Notes: generated from the letters alone by a model not told the origin. A stretch of DNA of 64,000 bases from Nocardioides cavernae (GCF_013410035.1 NZ_JACCBW010000001.1:186001-250000); one strand, 5' to 3'; shown: positions 8,855-21,385, counted from the stretch's first letter. Translations and numbers: made by a program.

Positions 8855-10108
8855 TCAGCAGCTCGAGCGCCGCTCGGCCGCCTTGCAGGTGTCGTTGCCG
8901 CCCCGACCGCGCACGATGTCGAAGCCCTTGCCGCCGTCGAGCCGGTCGGGCTGCCGGGACCCGGTGAGCACGTCGGCGCCCCCGCGGCCGGAGATCACGG
9001 CGCGGAAGTCGGGGTGCGCGCTGAGGACCTCGGACTCGTTGCTGCCCTTGAAGATCGACAGGGTGTTGGCCGGCAGCTGCACGTCGCTGAAGCCGGTGAT
9101 CTTGCCCTCGAACGTCGCCGGCACGAGGTCGCGGATGGTCGTCCTCCGGAGCTGGTCGACGCGCAGGGTCGGCTTGAGGGCCGGGTTGGGGAACGGCTGC
9201 AGGCGCAACCGGTCCTGGCCACCGTTGCCCTTGACGACGAAGCCGGACTCCCCGGGGATCGGGAAGGTGACGGTGTCGATGCCGCTGCCGCCGCGGATGG
9301 TCTGGCGGAACGTCGAGGTGGACGCGAGGGTGTCGCCACCGCTGCTCCCGACGAGCAGGTCGGAGCCCGCCGTGCCGCTCAGCGTGTCGTCACCCGCGTC
9401 GCCGTAGAGACGGTCGTTGCCCACGGTGTCCCCGGTCGCGTCCGCCACCAGGGTGTCGTCGCCGCCGCGGCCGAAGATCGTGTCGTCGCCGCTGCGGGCG
9501 TAGATGGCGTCGGTCTTGTTGGTGCCCTTGACCGTGTCGCCGAAGGCGGTGCCGACGAGTCGGATGCCGCCGTCGTAGCCGGTCACGGTGTCGTTGCCCT
9601 CGGCCGCGACCGGCATCGTGGGGGCGGCCTGGAAGTCGACCACGACCGGGGCCGGGGCGTTGACGTAGGTGACGCCGTCGAGCACGACCCCGGTGCCCTC
9701 GGTGGCCGGGCGCGGGTCGTAGCCGAGGTCGATCGTGTCGTCCCCGGCGCCGCCGGAGATCGTGTCGCCCCTCTTCACCACGCGACCGAAGCGGTCGATG
9801 CGGACGAGGTCGGTCTCGCCGTACAGCCGGTCGTTGCCGTCGCCGCCGAGGATGGCGTCGGCTCCGTCGCCCCCGCAGATGACGTCGTTGCCGCCCAGCC
9901 CCCGGATCGTGTCGTTGCCGCCGCGACCGACGATGACGTCGCGACGCGGGGTGCCGTTGATCGCGTTGCCCTTCTCGGTGCCGACGATCGTGGCCTTGAG
10001 GCCGCCACAGGTCGGGGCAGCGGCCTGTGCGAGCGGGGCGATGGCGAGCGGGGCGGCGAGCCCGGCCGCGGCGACCAGGGCGGGGACGAGTGATCGGACG
10101 AGACGCAT
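8855..10108 (-). CDS. Secreted RTX-type calcium-binding repeat protein
   Basis: This 417-aa protein has a Sec signal peptide ending near LAQAAA (residue ~31). It is followed by clusters of hemolysin-type GGXGXDXUX nonapeptides, for example VGRGGNDTI, LGGNDVICGGDGADAILGGDGNDRL and SGGAGDDTID, with another cluster at the C-terminus (SGRGGADVLTG, LDGGKGFDIVRGRGGNDT). Such repeats form Ca2+-filled beta-rolls. RTX proteins of Gram-negatives use type I secretion, whereas here a Sec signal is present and no type I exporter is nearby. A cysteine occurs just after the signal peptide (TCGG) and near the C-terminus (NDTCKAAERRSSC), perhaps for disulfides. No catalytic domain is recognisable, so an adhesive or structural surface role is the safest guess. 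A GGGAG ribosome site precedes the ATG. Confidence 0.88.
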   Translation of the reverse strand: MRLVRSLVPALVAAAGLAAPLAIAPLAQAAAPTCGGLKATIVGTEKGNAINGTPRRDVIVGRGGNDTIRGLGGNDVICGGDGADAILGGDGNDRLYGETDLVRIDRFGRVVKRGDTISGGAGDDTIDLGYDPRPATEGTGVVLDGVTYVNAPAPVVVDFQAAPTMPVAAEGNDTVTGYDGGIRLVGTAFGDTVKGTNKTDAIYARSGDDTIFGRGGDDTLVADATGDTVGNDRLYGDAGDDTLSGTAGSDLLVGSSGGDTLASTSTFRQTIRGGSGIDTVTFPIPGESGFVVKGNGGQDRLRLQPFPNPALKPTLRVDQLRRTTIRDLVPATFEGKITGFSDVQLPANTLSIFKGSNESEVLSAHPDFRAVISGRGGADVLTGSRQPDRLDGGKGFDIVRGRGGNDTCKAAERRSSC

Positions 10109-10198
10109 GCTGACTCCCAGGGATTAGTCGTTCAGGGCCTCCTACCGCATCCTGCGTCGGTCAAACCCGTCTCCGCCACCCCCCGGGTGGGCCGGGCG

Positions 10199-13127
<2,929 letters not shown>

Positions 13128-13131
<4 letters not shown>

Positions 13132-14732
13132 CCGACCTCGCTCCGGCCGCCGAAGAGGTGACCCCCGAGCAGCACAAGCGCCTGCGCTGGGCGCTCGTGC
13201 TCATCTCCCTCGCGCAGCTGATGGTGGTGCTCGACAGCACCATCGCCAACATCGCCCTCCCCTACATCGGCACCGACCTCGGCATCGACCAGGCGAACCT
13301 GCAGTGGATCGTCACCGGCTACGCCCTCACGTTCGGCGGCTTCCTGCTGCTCGGCGGCCGGCTGGCCGACCTGATGGGCCGCCGCCGCATCTTCATCGTC
13401 GGCGTGCTGCTCTTCGCCGTCGCCTCCCTCGTCGGCGGCGCCGCGCAGAACGAGGCGATGCTCCTCGGCGCCCGGGCCTTCCAGGGCCTCGGCGCCGCCC
13501 TCGCCTCCCCCGCCGCGCTCGCGCTGATCGCCACGACCTTCCCCGCCGGCCGCGAGCGCAACCGCGCCTTCGCTGTGTACGCCGCCATGGCGGGCGTCGG
13601 TGCGGCCGTCGGCCTGGTCCTCGGCGGCTGGCTGACCGGCCTCGACGACCCGCTCGGCATCGCCGGCTGGCGCTACACCTTCCTCATCGTGGTCCCGATC
13701 GGCCTCGTGGCCGCCTTCCTGGCCCCGCGCTTCTTCGACGAGTCCGAGCGCCACACCGGCGAGCTCGACGTCCCGGGCGCCGTCACCGGCACGGCCGGTC
13801 TGCTCGCCATCGTGTTCGGCCTGAGCCGCGCCGGCGAGGAGGCCTACGGCTGGGACGCGCCGAGCACGATCCTCAGCCTCGCGCTGGGTGTCGCCCTGCT
13901 CGCCCTGTTCGCGGTCATCGAGACCCGCGTGCAGCACCCGCTGCTGCCGTTCCGCATCTTCGCCAGCCGCAACCGCGCGGTCGCCTTCGCGGTCATGATG
14001 ATCGTCCCGGCCGCGATGTTCGCGATGTTCTTCTTCCTCTCGCTGTTCATCCAGGTGGTCGTCGGCTACTCGCCGCTCCACACCGGCTTCGCGTTCCTGC
14101 CGTTCTCGGTCGCGATGATCATCTCGGCGACCACGGCGTCCCGCCTGATCAGCAGCGTCGACCCGCGCTTCCTGTCCGGGGTCGGCACCATCCTCTCCGC
14201 GATCGCGCTGTTCGGCTTCAGCCGGCTCGACGTGCCCCAGGGCGCGGGCGGCATCATCGAGGCGATCACCACCGGCCACCTCGGCGACGGGGTCAACTAC
14301 TGGACCCACGTCCTGCCGTTCATCGTCCTGATGGCCTTCGGCATGGGGCTCAACTTCGTGCCGCTGACGCTGGTCGCCGTCCACCGGCTCCGCGCCGAGG
14401 ACTCCGGCATCGGCTCGGGCGTGCTCAACACCATGCAGCAGGTCGGCGGCGCGCTCGGCCTCGCCGCCCTCAGCACCGTCGCGCTCCACTTCACCACCAA
14501 CCGCGTGGAGGAGGTCGCCCCGCAGATCGGCGCCGCGGCCAAGGGGCAGCTCACCCCCGACCAGGTCGGCCAGTTCGCCTACCTGTCCGGCTTCTCCGAA
14601 GGTGCCACGCACGCCTTCCTGGTGGGCTCGATCATGATGCTGGCCGCGTCCGCCATCATCTGGCTGTTCCTCGACGTCAAGCACGAGGAGCTGGCCACCG
14701 ACGACGCTCCGGAGGGTGTCGGCGTCCACTGA
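13128..14732 (+). CDS. DHA2-type MFS multidrug exporter (EmrB/QacA family)
   Basis: A 534-aa major-facilitator protein with about 14 predicted membrane helices, the length and topology of the DHA2 (EmrB/QacA) drug:H+ antiporters. Helix 1 contains the family motif LAQLMVVLDSTIANIALP. Motif A follows in the loop after helix 2 (GGRLADLMGRRRIFIVG), and motif C-like glycines occur in AGVGAAVGLVLGGWL. The gene is translationally coupled to the TetR gene by ATGA, so drug- or metabolite-induced efflux is likely. The substrate cannot be read from sequence. Transcription runs toward a 78-bp palindrome that begins 18 bp after the stop. Confidence 0.95.
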
Positions 14733-14750
14733 CCCCGACAACCCCGCGTG

Positions 14751-14828
14751 CGCTGTAACGCCGGGTCCGTGGCTGTACCCACCCCGATGCATCGGGGTGG
14801 GTACAGCACGTGACCCGGCGTTACAGCG
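14751..14828. repeat. 78-bp two-tier palindrome
   Basis: The inner part, 14772-14807, is a perfect 36-bp palindrome (18-bp arms, no loop, centred on GATGCATC between 14789 and 14790). It is flanked by a second perfect 17-bp inverted repeat, 14751-14767 with 14812-14828, separated from the inner arms by 4 unpaired bases on each side. There is no U-tract, so it is not a standard intrinsic terminator. The two flanking genes are both on the plus strand. It looks like a cruciform-forming repeat element or a dyad binding site. Whether it recurs in the genome cannot be told from this window. Confidence 0.9.
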
Positions 14829-14890
14829 TTCGGGGCACCATGGGGACGCGCCCTGCCATCCGCCTCCGCCCGCCGCTCCGAAGGACCCGC

Positions 14891-15580
14891 GTGACCGACC
14901 CGCTCCTGACGCCGTACGACTCCGCCGCCGCTGCCTCCCACGGGGGGCTCCGCTCCGTCGTCCTCGTCCTCCACGGCGGCAAGCCGCGCTCCCAGCAGGT
15001 CGTGGGCGGGCGCAGCGCCTCGCTGCGCCGCGCGGCGTGGCTCGCCCGCGCGGTCGCGCCGCGGCTCGGCGAGGCCGGTGCGGGCGTCCGGCTGCTGCGC
15101 TACCGCGAGCGCGGCTGGAACGGCGGCACCGACCGCACCGACGACGCCCGCTGGGCGCTCGACCTGGTCCGCGCCGAGCACGGTGACGTCCCCGTCGTGC
15201 TGCTCGGCCACTCCATGGGCGCGCGCGTCGCGGTGCACGTCGCCGACCACCCGTCGGTCCGCGGGGTCGTCGGCCTCGCGCCGTGGTGGTCGGGCCAGGA
15301 CCCGGTCCACACCCTGGCCGGACGCACCCTCCGGGCCGCCCACGGCCGGCGCGACCGGATCACGTCGTTCCGCGAGACGACGGCGTACGTCGCGCGCGCC
15401 GCCGCGGTCGCCGACAGCGCCCGGCTGCGCGACATGGGCGCGCTGGGGCACTACATGCTCACCGGTGCGTCCGCCTGGCACTCGGTCGCGACCGAGTCCG
15501 TGCTCGAGGTGCTCGGGGACGCCTCCGACCGGCCCGGCCGGTCCGGCCACGCGGGGACGGACGGCCGGACCGGCGGCTGA
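14891..15580 (+). CDS. Alpha/beta-hydrolase family protein
   Basis: A 229-aa alpha/beta hydrolase. The core carries the oxyanion-strand VVLVLHGG, the nucleophile elbow LLGHSMGAR with the catalytic Ser, and a late candidate His in LGHYMLTG. It has no signal peptide, so it is cytoplasmic. The GTG at 14891 follows AAGGA at 5 bp. An upstream GTG at 14810 lies inside the 78-bp palindrome and would add 27 arginine-rich residues, so it is disfavoured. The substrate is unknown; the short size resembles small lysophospholipase/esterase-like enzymes. The gene ends 2 bp before the convergent serine hydrolase stop. Confidence 0.85.
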   Translation: MTDPLLTPYDSAAAASHGGLRSVVLVLHGGKPRSQQVVGGRSASLRRAAWLARAVAPRLGEAGAGVRLLRYRERGWNGGTDRTDDARWALDLVRAEHGDVPVVLLGHSMGARVAVHVADHPSVRGVVGLAPWWSGQDPVHTLAGRTLRAAHGRRDRITSFRETTAYVARAAAVADSARLRDMGALGHYMLTGASAWHSVATESVLEVLGDASDRPGRSGHAGTDGRTGG

Positions 15581-15582
15581 GC

Positions 15583-16917
15583 TCAGGTCGCCGGGAGACC
15601 GGCGAGCCGGGCGTCGATCAGGCCCGGGAGCGGCTGGGTCGCCCGGCGCTCGTCGGTGCCGTCCTCGCCGCACGTCGCGCTGAGCGCGGTGTAGGCGAAC
15701 TGCTGCACGAGCCGGGCCTGGGCGAGCGCCGTCCTCTCGGTGTAGCCGCGACCGGTCATCGCGATGGTGACCTGACGGTTCGTGCCCAGGCCGACCGAGA
15801 ACGTGAGGGTGCCGAAGGACGCGCCGTCGTGCCCCTGCACCCAGCCCGGTCCGGACGCGCAGGGGCTGGGCAGCCGGTAGCTGCCGAGCCCGTAGGGGAG
15901 GCCGCCCCCGTCGCTCAACGGCTCCTGCATGGTGCGGACGAGGCGCTTCGGGATCAGCTTCCCGGTCTCGAGCGCCTTGCGGAACCGGTTGAGGTCCCGG
16001 GCGGTGGAGACCAGGGCGCCGGCGGAGGAGAAGAGCGACGGCTCGAACGCACCGAGGTCGAGGGTGCCGCTGCCCGGGTAGCGGGCGTACTCGTGCAGGT
16101 CGGGGCGCGGCGCGTCCTTGCGGACCGCGAACGCGCTGTCGGTCATGCCGGCCGGGCGCAGCACGCGGTCGCGGACCAGGGCGCGGACCTTCGTGCCCGT
16201 GGCGCGCTCCAGCATCTGCCCGACCACGACGTAGTTGGTGTTGCTGTAGGCGAAGCCCCCCGGCTCGCTCCCCGGCAGGCCCTGAGCGGCGGCGATGATC
16301 CGCCGGTCGGTCCACCGCGTCGAGACGGCGTCGACGAGGTCCTGGCCGGTGACGGCGGACCCGAGCACCGCGAGCAGGTAGTCCGGCATCCCGCTCGTGT
16401 GGCTGAGGAGCTGGCGCAGCGTCACCGACTCCCGTCCCGGCCACAGCGCGGGGTCGACGTCGCCGATCGTCGTGTCGAGGGTCCACCGTCCGCGCTCGAC
16501 CTGCTGCAGCCCCAGGACCGCGACCAGCTGCTTGGTGACGCTCGCGGCGCGGAACGTGCTGCCCGGCTCCACCCTGCGCCCGGGGTCGCGCCGTGCCTGC
16601 CCGACGTCGAAGGACCAGGTGCGGCCGCCGCGCCGGACCTCGGCGGTGACCGCGACGGCCCGGCCCTCCGTACGCAGCCGCTGGACGAGTCGCTCCAGCT
16701 TGCGCTCCGGCATCTCCGACGTGCGTGGGGCCTTCGGCGCGGCGGCGGTCGCGGCAGGAGACGTTGTCGCGCCTGCGGACGGCGCGGCGGCGAGCGGCGC
16801 GGCGAGCAGCGCGACCGCCGCAGCCGCGGCCGGGATCGCGCGGCGGCGGGGCGATGCGCTGCGCGGTGCCCGGTGCATCGGGTGGACGATCTGGTGGACG
16901 GGCGGGCGGTCGGTCAT
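15583..16917 (-). CDS. Exported serine hydrolase, beta-lactamase/DD-peptidase fold
   Basis: A 444-aa class C beta-lactamase-like (PF00144) serine hydrolase. A long signal peptide with a basic N-region (RAPRSASPRRR) and a hydrophobic alanine/leucine stretch ends around residue 50. The active-site SxxK is S126-V-T-K129 (FRAASVTKQL), the second motif is YSNTNY, and HDGASFG near the C-terminus stands where the third HxG/KTG motif should be. These mark a D,D-carboxypeptidase or esterase rather than a proven beta-lactamase. The alternative start at residue 14 (16878) gives a shorter signal peptide. It converges on the alpha/beta hydrolase with 2 bp between stops. Confidence 0.9.
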   Translation of the reverse strand: MTDRPPVHQIVHPMHRAPRSASPRRRAIPAAAAAVALLAAPLAAAPSAGATTSPAATAAAPKAPRTSEMPERKLERLVQRLRTEGRAVAVTAEVRRGGRTWSFDVGQARRDPGRRVEPGSTFRAASVTKQLVAVLGLQQVERGRWTLDTTIGDVDPALWPGRESVTLRQLLSHTSGMPDYLLAVLGSAVTGQDLVDAVSTRWTDRRIIAAAQGLPGSEPGGFAYSNTNYVVVGQMLERATGTKVRALVRDRVLRPAGMTDSAFAVRKDAPRPDLHEYARYPGSGTLDLGAFEPSLFSSAGALVSTARDLNRFRKALETGKLIPKRLVRTMQEPLSDGGGLPYGLGSYRLPSPCASGPGWVQGHDGASFGTLTFSVGLGTNRQVTIAMTGRGYTERTALAQARLVQQFAYTALSATCGEDGTDERRATQPLPGLIDARLAGLPAT

Positions 16918-16991
16918 GGGGTGGCCTTCCTCACGGTGGACGTCGCCCTGTGCCTATCAGGGGCTACGAAAGGATGAAGGCGTCAGGGACG

Positions 16992-17981
16992 TCAGAGGTT
17001 GCGGGCCGTCGTCGCCGAGAGCCGCACGGCCTGCGACGCCCACGCCGGGCTCGCCCCCGCGAGACCGCAGGTGGGGGTGACCGCGAGGTGCTCCCCCACG
17101 GCCTCCGGGTCGAGCCCGAGCATGTCGAGCCAGCGCTGGACGCGTTCGGTCAGGCGGGCGTCCGAGGGCGCGGTGGCCGGGTCCGTGGACGGCACCACGC
17201 CCAGCGCGGCGGACCGGCCCGACTCCAGCACCTCGGCGAACGTGTCGAGGTCGCCCGGACCGAGCACGTCGAGGTCGGCGGACAGTCCGGCGACGCCGGT
17301 GCCCGCCACGAGGGACCACGGCGTCCCCGGGGCGCAGGAGTGGACCCACGCCTCTCCCCCGGCATCGACGACCGCCTCCACGACCCACTCGAGGTGGGCC
17401 GAGGCCTCGGGAAGGTCGACGCTGCGGTGGCGTCCGTACCCGCTGGCGGTCGGCACCTGGCCGGCCACGACCGCCCCGAGCGCCGGCTCGTCGACCTGCA
17501 CGATCCACCGGTCGACGCCGCGGACCCGGCGCCGGAGGTCGGCCAGGTGGACGCGTACGCCCTCCGCGAGCGCCTGCGCCAGCTCGCGTCGCGCTCCGTG
17601 GTCGCTGAGCACCTTGTCGCCGCGCGGCTTCTCGACCGTCGCCGCGAGGGTCCACGGCCCGGCGACCTGCGTCTTGAACGCCCCGGCGTAGTCCTGGGCG
17701 TGCTCCTCGACGGTGTCGAGGTCCTGCGCCAGCAGGGAGCGGGCGCGCCGGTGGTCGACCCCGCTGGTGTCGGTGAGCCGCCACCCGGCGGGCTGCAGGT
17801 CCGCTGCCAGTCCCTCGACGACCGCGAGCCCGCGGCCCGTCATCGCGGCGGCGACGCCACGGCCCGGGACCTCCGGCACGTGCGGGAGGTCGGGCAGCTC
17901 GCCCAGCACGAAGCGTACGGCCTCGGCGTGGTCCGCGTCTGTGGTGCCGGGCATCGACCCGACACCGGTGGCGCGCGTCAT
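16992..17981 (-). CDS. MetE-like (cobalamin-independent methionine synthase C-terminal) domain protein
   Basis: A 329-aa protein of the UROD/MetE-like superfamily, corresponding to the short MetE-like gene beside mnmA in mycobacteria (Rv3015c). It begins [20 protein letters not shown] and has [36 protein letters not shown] and a late TPTCGLAG. The spaced His/Cys/Glu residues are compatible with the zinc/homocysteine site of MetE. It lacks the N-terminal folate-binding half of true MetE (~750 aa), so it cannot be a normal methionine synthase. Its ATG overlaps the mnmA stop by 4 bp. The conserved pairing with iscS and mnmA suggests a role near sulfur or methyl transfer, but the substrate is unknown. 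Confidence 0.85.
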   Translation of the reverse strand: MTRATGVGSMPGTTDADHAEAVRFVLGELPDLPHVPEVPGRGVAAAMTGRGLAVVEGLAADLQPAGWRLTDTSGVDHRRARSLLAQDLDTVEEHAQDYAGAFKTQVAGPWTLAATVEKPRGDKVLSDHGARRELAQALAEGVRVHLADLRRRVRGVDRWIVQVDEPALGAVVAGQVPTASGYGRHRSVDLPEASAHLEWVVEAVVDAGGEAWVHSCAPGTPWSLVAGTGVAGLSADLDVLGPGDLDTFAEVLESGRSAALGVVPSTDPATAPSDARLTERVQRWLDMLGLDPEAVGEHLAVTPTCGLAGASPAWASQAVRLSATTARNL

Positions 17982-19093
17982 GCAGTGACCTCGGTCCGGG
18001 CCGCGACGGGCCGGGTCGCCGCGATGGTCGCGGAGCCGACGACGCGGGTGCCGTCGTAGATCACCGCCGCCTGGCCGGGCGCGATGCCCTCGGCCGGCTC
18101 GAGCAGGTCGATCTCGACGTCGTCGCCGCTGACCGTGACGACGGCCCGGTGCTCGGCACCGTGGGCGCGCAGCTGCACCGTGCCCTCGACGCGCTCGGGG
18201 ACGGTGCCGCACCAGCGCGGCCGGATTCCGCTGACGTGGTCGACGGCGAGGCGCTCGCGCGGGCCGACGGTGACGGTGCCGGTGACCGGCTCGATGTCGA
18301 GCACGAAGCGCGGCTTGCCGTCGGCGGCCGGGACGCCGAGGCGCAGCCCCCGTCGCTGGCCGATCGTGAAGCCGTAGGTGCCGCTGTGCGAGCCGACCGT
18401 CTCCCCCGTCGTCGAGTCCACGATGTCGCCGCCGTGGTTGGGGGCCCGGTCGCCGAGCTTCTCGCGCAGCCAGCCGGCGTTGTCGCCGTCGGCGACGAAG
18501 CAGATGTCGTGGGAGTCGGGCTTGTCGGCCACGAGCAGCCCGCGCGCCTCGGCCTCGCGACGCACGGACGGCTTGTCGGTGTCGCCGAGGGGGAAGAGGG
18601 AGTGACGCAGCTGCTGCTGGTCGAGCACGCCGAGCACGTAGGACTGGTCCTTGCCGTGGTCGACGGCGCGGTGCATCTCGACGAGCCCGTCGGCCCCGGT
18701 CCGCAGCTGGGCGTAGTGCCCGGTCGCGACGGCGTCGAAGCCCAGCGCGAGCGCCCGGTCGAGCACCGCGGCGAACTTGATCTTCTCGTTGCAGCGCAGG
18801 CACGGGTTCGGGGTGCGTCCGGCGGCGTACTCGTCCATGAAGTCCTCCACGACGTCCTCGTGGAAGCGCTCGGACAGGTCCCAGACGTAGAACGGGATGC
18901 CGATGACGTCGGCCGCACGCCGCGCGTCGTTGCTGTCCTCGATCGTGCAGCAGCCACGCGCGCCGGAGCGGTACGACGCCGGGTTGCGGCTGAGCGCGAG
19001 GTGCACGCCGGTCACCTCGTGCCCGGCCTCGACGGCGCGGGCGGCGGCGACGGCGGAGTCCACCCCGCCCGACATGGCGGCGACGACCCGCAT
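17978..19093 (-). CDS. mnmA: MnmA, tRNA 2-thiouridylase
   Basis: MnmA installs sulfur at U34 of Lys/Glu/Gln tRNAs, using ATP and a persulfide derived from IscS. The 371-aa protein has the PP-loop [13 protein letters not shown] at its N-terminus and the catalytic cysteine C101 in [12 protein letters not shown]. The second active-site cysteine is C198 in SHDICFV, and [18 protein letters not shown] and the C-terminal beta-barrel region complete the family pattern. The start overlaps the iscS stop by one base (TGATG), so the sulfur donor and thiouridylase are co-translated. Confidence 0.97.
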   Translation of the reverse strand: MRVVAAMSGGVDSAVAAARAVEAGHEVTGVHLALSRNPASYRSGARGCCTIEDSNDARRAADVIGIPFYVWDLSERFHEDVVEDFMDEYAAGRTPNPCLRCNEKIKFAAVLDRALALGFDAVATGHYAQLRTGADGLVEMHRAVDHGKDQSYVLGVLDQQQLRHSLFPLGDTDKPSVRREAEARGLLVADKPDSHDICFVADGDNAGWLREKLGDRAPNHGGDIVDSTTGETVGSHSGTYGFTIGQRRGLRLGVPAADGKPRFVLDIEPVTGTVTVGPRERLAVDHVSGIRPRWCGTVPERVEGTVQLRAHGAEHRAVVTVSGDDVEIDLLEPAEGIAPGQAAVIYDGTRVVGSATIAATRPVAARTEVTA

Positions 19094-20274
19094 CAGCGCG
19101 CCCTGGCTGCTCGAGCCCGCTCGACGACCGGGCCGATCGCCTCGACGAGGCGGTCGACGTCCGCGGGCGTGGTGGTGTGGCCGAGCGAGAACCGCAGGGA
19201 GTGGCGGGCCTGGTCGTCGTCGCACCCCATGGCGAGCAGGACGTGGGACGGCTGCGGGACGCCGGCCGAGCAGGCGGAGCCGGTCGAGCACTCGATGCCC
19301 CGCGCGTCGAGCAGCATCAGCAGGGAGTCGCCCTCGCAGCCGGGGAAGCCGAGGTGGGCGTTGCCGGGCAGCCGCAGCGGGCCCGCCGGGGCGCCGTGCA
19401 GGTGGGCGTCGGGGACCACCTCGACGACGCGGCGCACCAGGTCGTCGCGCAGGGCGGCGACGCGCACGGCGTGCTCCTCCTGCGTCTTCACCGACTCCTC
19501 CACGGCCGCCGCGAGCCCCGCGATGGCCGGCACGTCGAGGGTGCCGCTGCGGATGTCGCGCTCCTGGCCGCCGCCGTGCACGAGCGCGCTCACGGCGAGG
19601 TCGCGGCGCACGACCAGCGCACCCACGCCGTACGGCCCGCCGACCTTGTGACCGGTGAAGGTCAGGGCGTCGACGCCCGAGGCGGCGAAGTCGACCGGCA
19701 CCTGGCCGAGCGCCTGCACGGCGTCGGTGTGCGCCGGGATGCCGTGCTCGGCGGCGAGCGCGACGACCTCGGCGATCGGCTGCAGCGAGCCCACCTCGTT
19801 GTTCGCCCACATGACCGAGACCAGCGCGACCGAGCCGGGGTCCCTGGTCACCGACTCCCTGAGGGCCTCGAGGTCGAGCACGCCCTCGGACGAGACGGGG
19901 AGCAGCTCGACGTCGGCGCCGTCGCTCTCCGCCAGCCAGTGCAGTGGGTCGAGCACCGCGTGGTGCTCGATGGCGGTCGACAGGATGCGGGTGCGACGGG
20001 GGTCCTGCGCGCGGCGGGCCCAGAAGATCCCCTTGAGCGCGAGGTTGTCCGACTCCGTGCCGCCCGAGGTGAAGACGACGTCGCCGGGACGGGCGCCGAT
20101 CATCCCCGCGATCGTCTCGCGGGACTCCTCCACGACCCGGCGCGCGCCGCGACCGGAGGCGTGCAGCGAGCTCGCGTTGCCGACCCCGCCGAGCTGGCGG
20201 GTCATCGCCTCGACGGCCGCCGGCAGCATGGGCGTGGTCGCGGCGTGGTCGAGGTAGACGAGCGGCTGGGTCAT
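19093..20274 (-). CDS. iscS: Cysteine desulfurase (IscS/NifS family)
   Basis: A 393-aa PLP enzyme that converts cysteine to alanine and passes the sulfur to acceptors, here most directly MnmA. It begins [11 protein letters not shown] and has the PLP lysine K210 in [12 protein letters not shown], the histidine of TAIEHHAVL, and the persulfide cysteine C335 in [14 protein letters not shown]. The short insertion around the catalytic Cys and the surrounding sequence place it with IscS/NifS group I enzymes. The ATG at 20274 was chosen because a TACGCT -10 lies just upstream and 17 further codons would have no support. It heads the iscS-mnmA-metE-like operon. Confidence 0.96.
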   Translation of the reverse strand: MTQPLVYLDHAATTPMLPAAVEAMTRQLGGVGNASSLHASGRGARRVVEESRETIAGMIGARPGDVVFTSGGTESDNLALKGIFWARRAQDPRRTRILSTAIEHHAVLDPLHWLAESDGADVELLPVSSEGVLDLEALRESVTRDPGSVALVSVMWANNEVGSLQPIAEVVALAAEHGIPAHTDAVQALGQVPVDFAASGVDALTFTGHKVGGPYGVGALVVRRDLAVSALVHGGGQERDIRSGTLDVPAIAGLAAAVEESVKTQEEHAVRVAALRDDLVRRVVEVVPDAHLHGAPAGPLRLPGNAHLGFPGCEGDSLLMLLDARGIECSTGSACSAGVPQPSHVLLAMGCDDDQARHSLRFSLGHTTTPADVDRLVEAIGPVVERARAARAR

Positions 20275-20283
20275 GACCTGCCA

Positions 20284-20289
20284 AGCGTA
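20284..20289 (-). promoter_or_regulatory. -10 element before iscS
   Basis: On the minus strand TACGCT ends 9 nt before the iscS ATG and matches TANNNT. No convincing ribosome site lies between it and the start, so the leader would be only 2-3 nt. Confidence 0.45.
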
Positions 20290-20325
20290 CGCGGGTGACC
20301 TGCACCGATCCGCGCCGCGGGCCAC

Positions 20326-20970
20326 TCAGCCCATCAGCGCCAGCCACGGGTGGTCGGCGCGCTCGCGGCGTACGGCCTCGCGCAGCCAGTCCTGCTCGCG
20401 GGCCCCGAGGAGCGGCCAGGCGACGGCCAGGTCGGCGGCGTCCTTGGTCCGGTCGAGCCGGGCCTTGTGCTGCAGGACCAGCTCGGGACGCATGTAGCGG
20501 ATGCCGTCGTCCGCGACCCACGTCACGTCGGCGAGCGGTGCCACGTGGTCGGGGTCGCGACGCGACACCCACAGCCCGTCCCGGTCCTCGGAGAGCAGGC
20601 AGTCGAGGAACCACGGCGCCCGCGCGTGGTCGCGCAGCCACACCTGCCCCGAGCCCTCGTGCGGCTCCGGGAAGTCGTCGGTGACGGGGCGGAGCGCACC
20701 GGCCCCCGCGCTCCAGAGGTGGTGCCGGTCCCCCACCATCGCCCGGAACGCCGGCAGGTCGCGACGCCAGATCACCGCGTCGATGTCGTCGTGGGGGCGC
20801 TCCTGCCCGGTGAACGCGTCGATCGCCCAGCCGCCGACGACCCACCACTCGTGGGCGTACCCGGCCATGAAGTCCGCCAGTCCGGCCGGGTCCAGCGCCT
20901 GCCACTCGCCGTACAACCGGCGGAACGCGACCTCCTCCGCCTCGTCCGCCTCGGACGGCTCCCAGTGCAT
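20326..20970 (-). CDS. Nucleotidyltransferase-like protein (aminoglycoside/lincosamide adenylyltransferase fold)
   Basis: A 214-aa protein resembling the small antibiotic nucleotidyltransferases (LnuA / ANT(2'')-like). The key block is [12 protein letters not shown] followed by [15 protein letters not shown], which supplies the paired acidic residues of the polymerase-beta-like active site. Later come [20 protein letters not shown] and a helical tail, [14 protein letters not shown]. The family also contains many housekeeping or orphan proteins, so antibiotic resistance should not be assumed. A TAGCCT -10 lies 6 nt before the ATG, suggesting its own leaderless transcript rather than a place in the downstream iscS operon, which starts about 50 bp away. 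Confidence 0.75.
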   Translation of the reverse strand: MHWEPSEADEAEEVAFRRLYGEWQALDPAGLADFMAGYAHEWWVVGGWAIDAFTGQERPHDDIDAVIWRRDLPAFRAMVGDRHHLWSAGAGALRPVTDDFPEPHEGSGQVWLRDHARAPWFLDCLLSEDRDGLWVSRRDPDHVAPLADVTWVADDGIRYMRPELVLQHKARLDRTKDAADLAVAWPLLGAREQDWLREAVRRERADHPWLALMG

Positions 20971-20976
20971 CCGGTC

Positions 20977-20982
20977 AGGCTA
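20977..20982 (-). promoter_or_regulatory. -10 element of a leaderless promoter (nucleotidyltransferase-like gene)
   Basis: Minus-strand TAGCCT ends 6 nt before the ATG at 20970; no ribosome-binding site is visible. Confidence 0.5.
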
Positions 20983-21067
20983 GCGTCGCGACCGAGCACC
21001 GTGGGCCGAGCGGCTCGCCGGAGCGCTCCGCCTCCCCCGCACCTTCGGCTGAGGCAGGATCGCGGTC

Positions 21068-21385
21068 ATGGACTTCCAGGAGATGCAGGCTCGCGCGCGC
21101 TCCGTGCGGTCGAGGTACGCCGAGGTCGAGGCAGCGGACTACGGCCGGTCGTGGACCACCGAGGAGATCATGCTCGGCTTCCTCGGCGACGTCGGCGACC
21201 TCGCCAAGCTGGTCCAGGGCAAGGCGGGCGTACGCCCGCGCGACGACCTCGACGAGGCGCTGGCCCACGAGCTCGCCGACTGCCTCTGGTCGGTCCTAAC
21301 GCTCGCCGACGTCTATGGCGTGGACCTCGCCGGCGCGTTCACCTCCACGATGGACGAGCTGGACCAAGCGCTGACCGCGGACTGA
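21068..21385 (+). CDS. MazG-like pyrophosphohydrolase-related protein
   Basis: A 105-aa all-helical protein of the MazG/dUTPase-like NTP pyrophosphohydrolase superfamily. The expected acidic metal-site pattern is visible: EEIMLGFLGDVGDLAKLVQG (an ExxxxxGD..D-like first helix) and LDEALAHELADCLWSVLTLAD (the EExAD-like second motif). Single-domain MazG-like proteins hydrolyse non-canonical or excess (d)NTPs, or act with neighbours under stress; the substrate is not readable. It stands alone on the plus strand between unrelated genes. CAGGAT lies 7 nt before the ATG and may be a degenerate -10. Confidence 0.78.
   Translation: MDFQEMQARARSVRSRYAEVEAADYGRSWTTEEIMLGFLGDVGDLAKLVQGKAGVRPRDDLDEALAHELADCLWSVLTLADVYGVDLAGAFTSTMDELDQALTAD

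Noticed and set aside
14751-14828. The 78-bp palindrome as an ordinary Rho-independent terminator
   Set aside because: No U-tract, no loop and extreme symmetry; termination may be a side effect but does not explain it.
14579-16486. A 635-codon minus-strand frame whose start region mirrors a plus-strand peptide
   Set aside because: The mirrored peptides come from the 78-bp palindrome being read on both strands; the rest is a shadow of the serine hydrolase and exporter genes.
20326-20970. Antibiotic-resistance gene
   Set aside because: The fold is shared with many non-resistance proteins; nothing in the context supports resistance.
20326-21385. Toxin-antitoxin pair of the nucleotidyltransferase-like and MazG-like genes
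   Set aside because: The genes are divergent with separate promoters and neither matches a known toxin or antitoxin partner.
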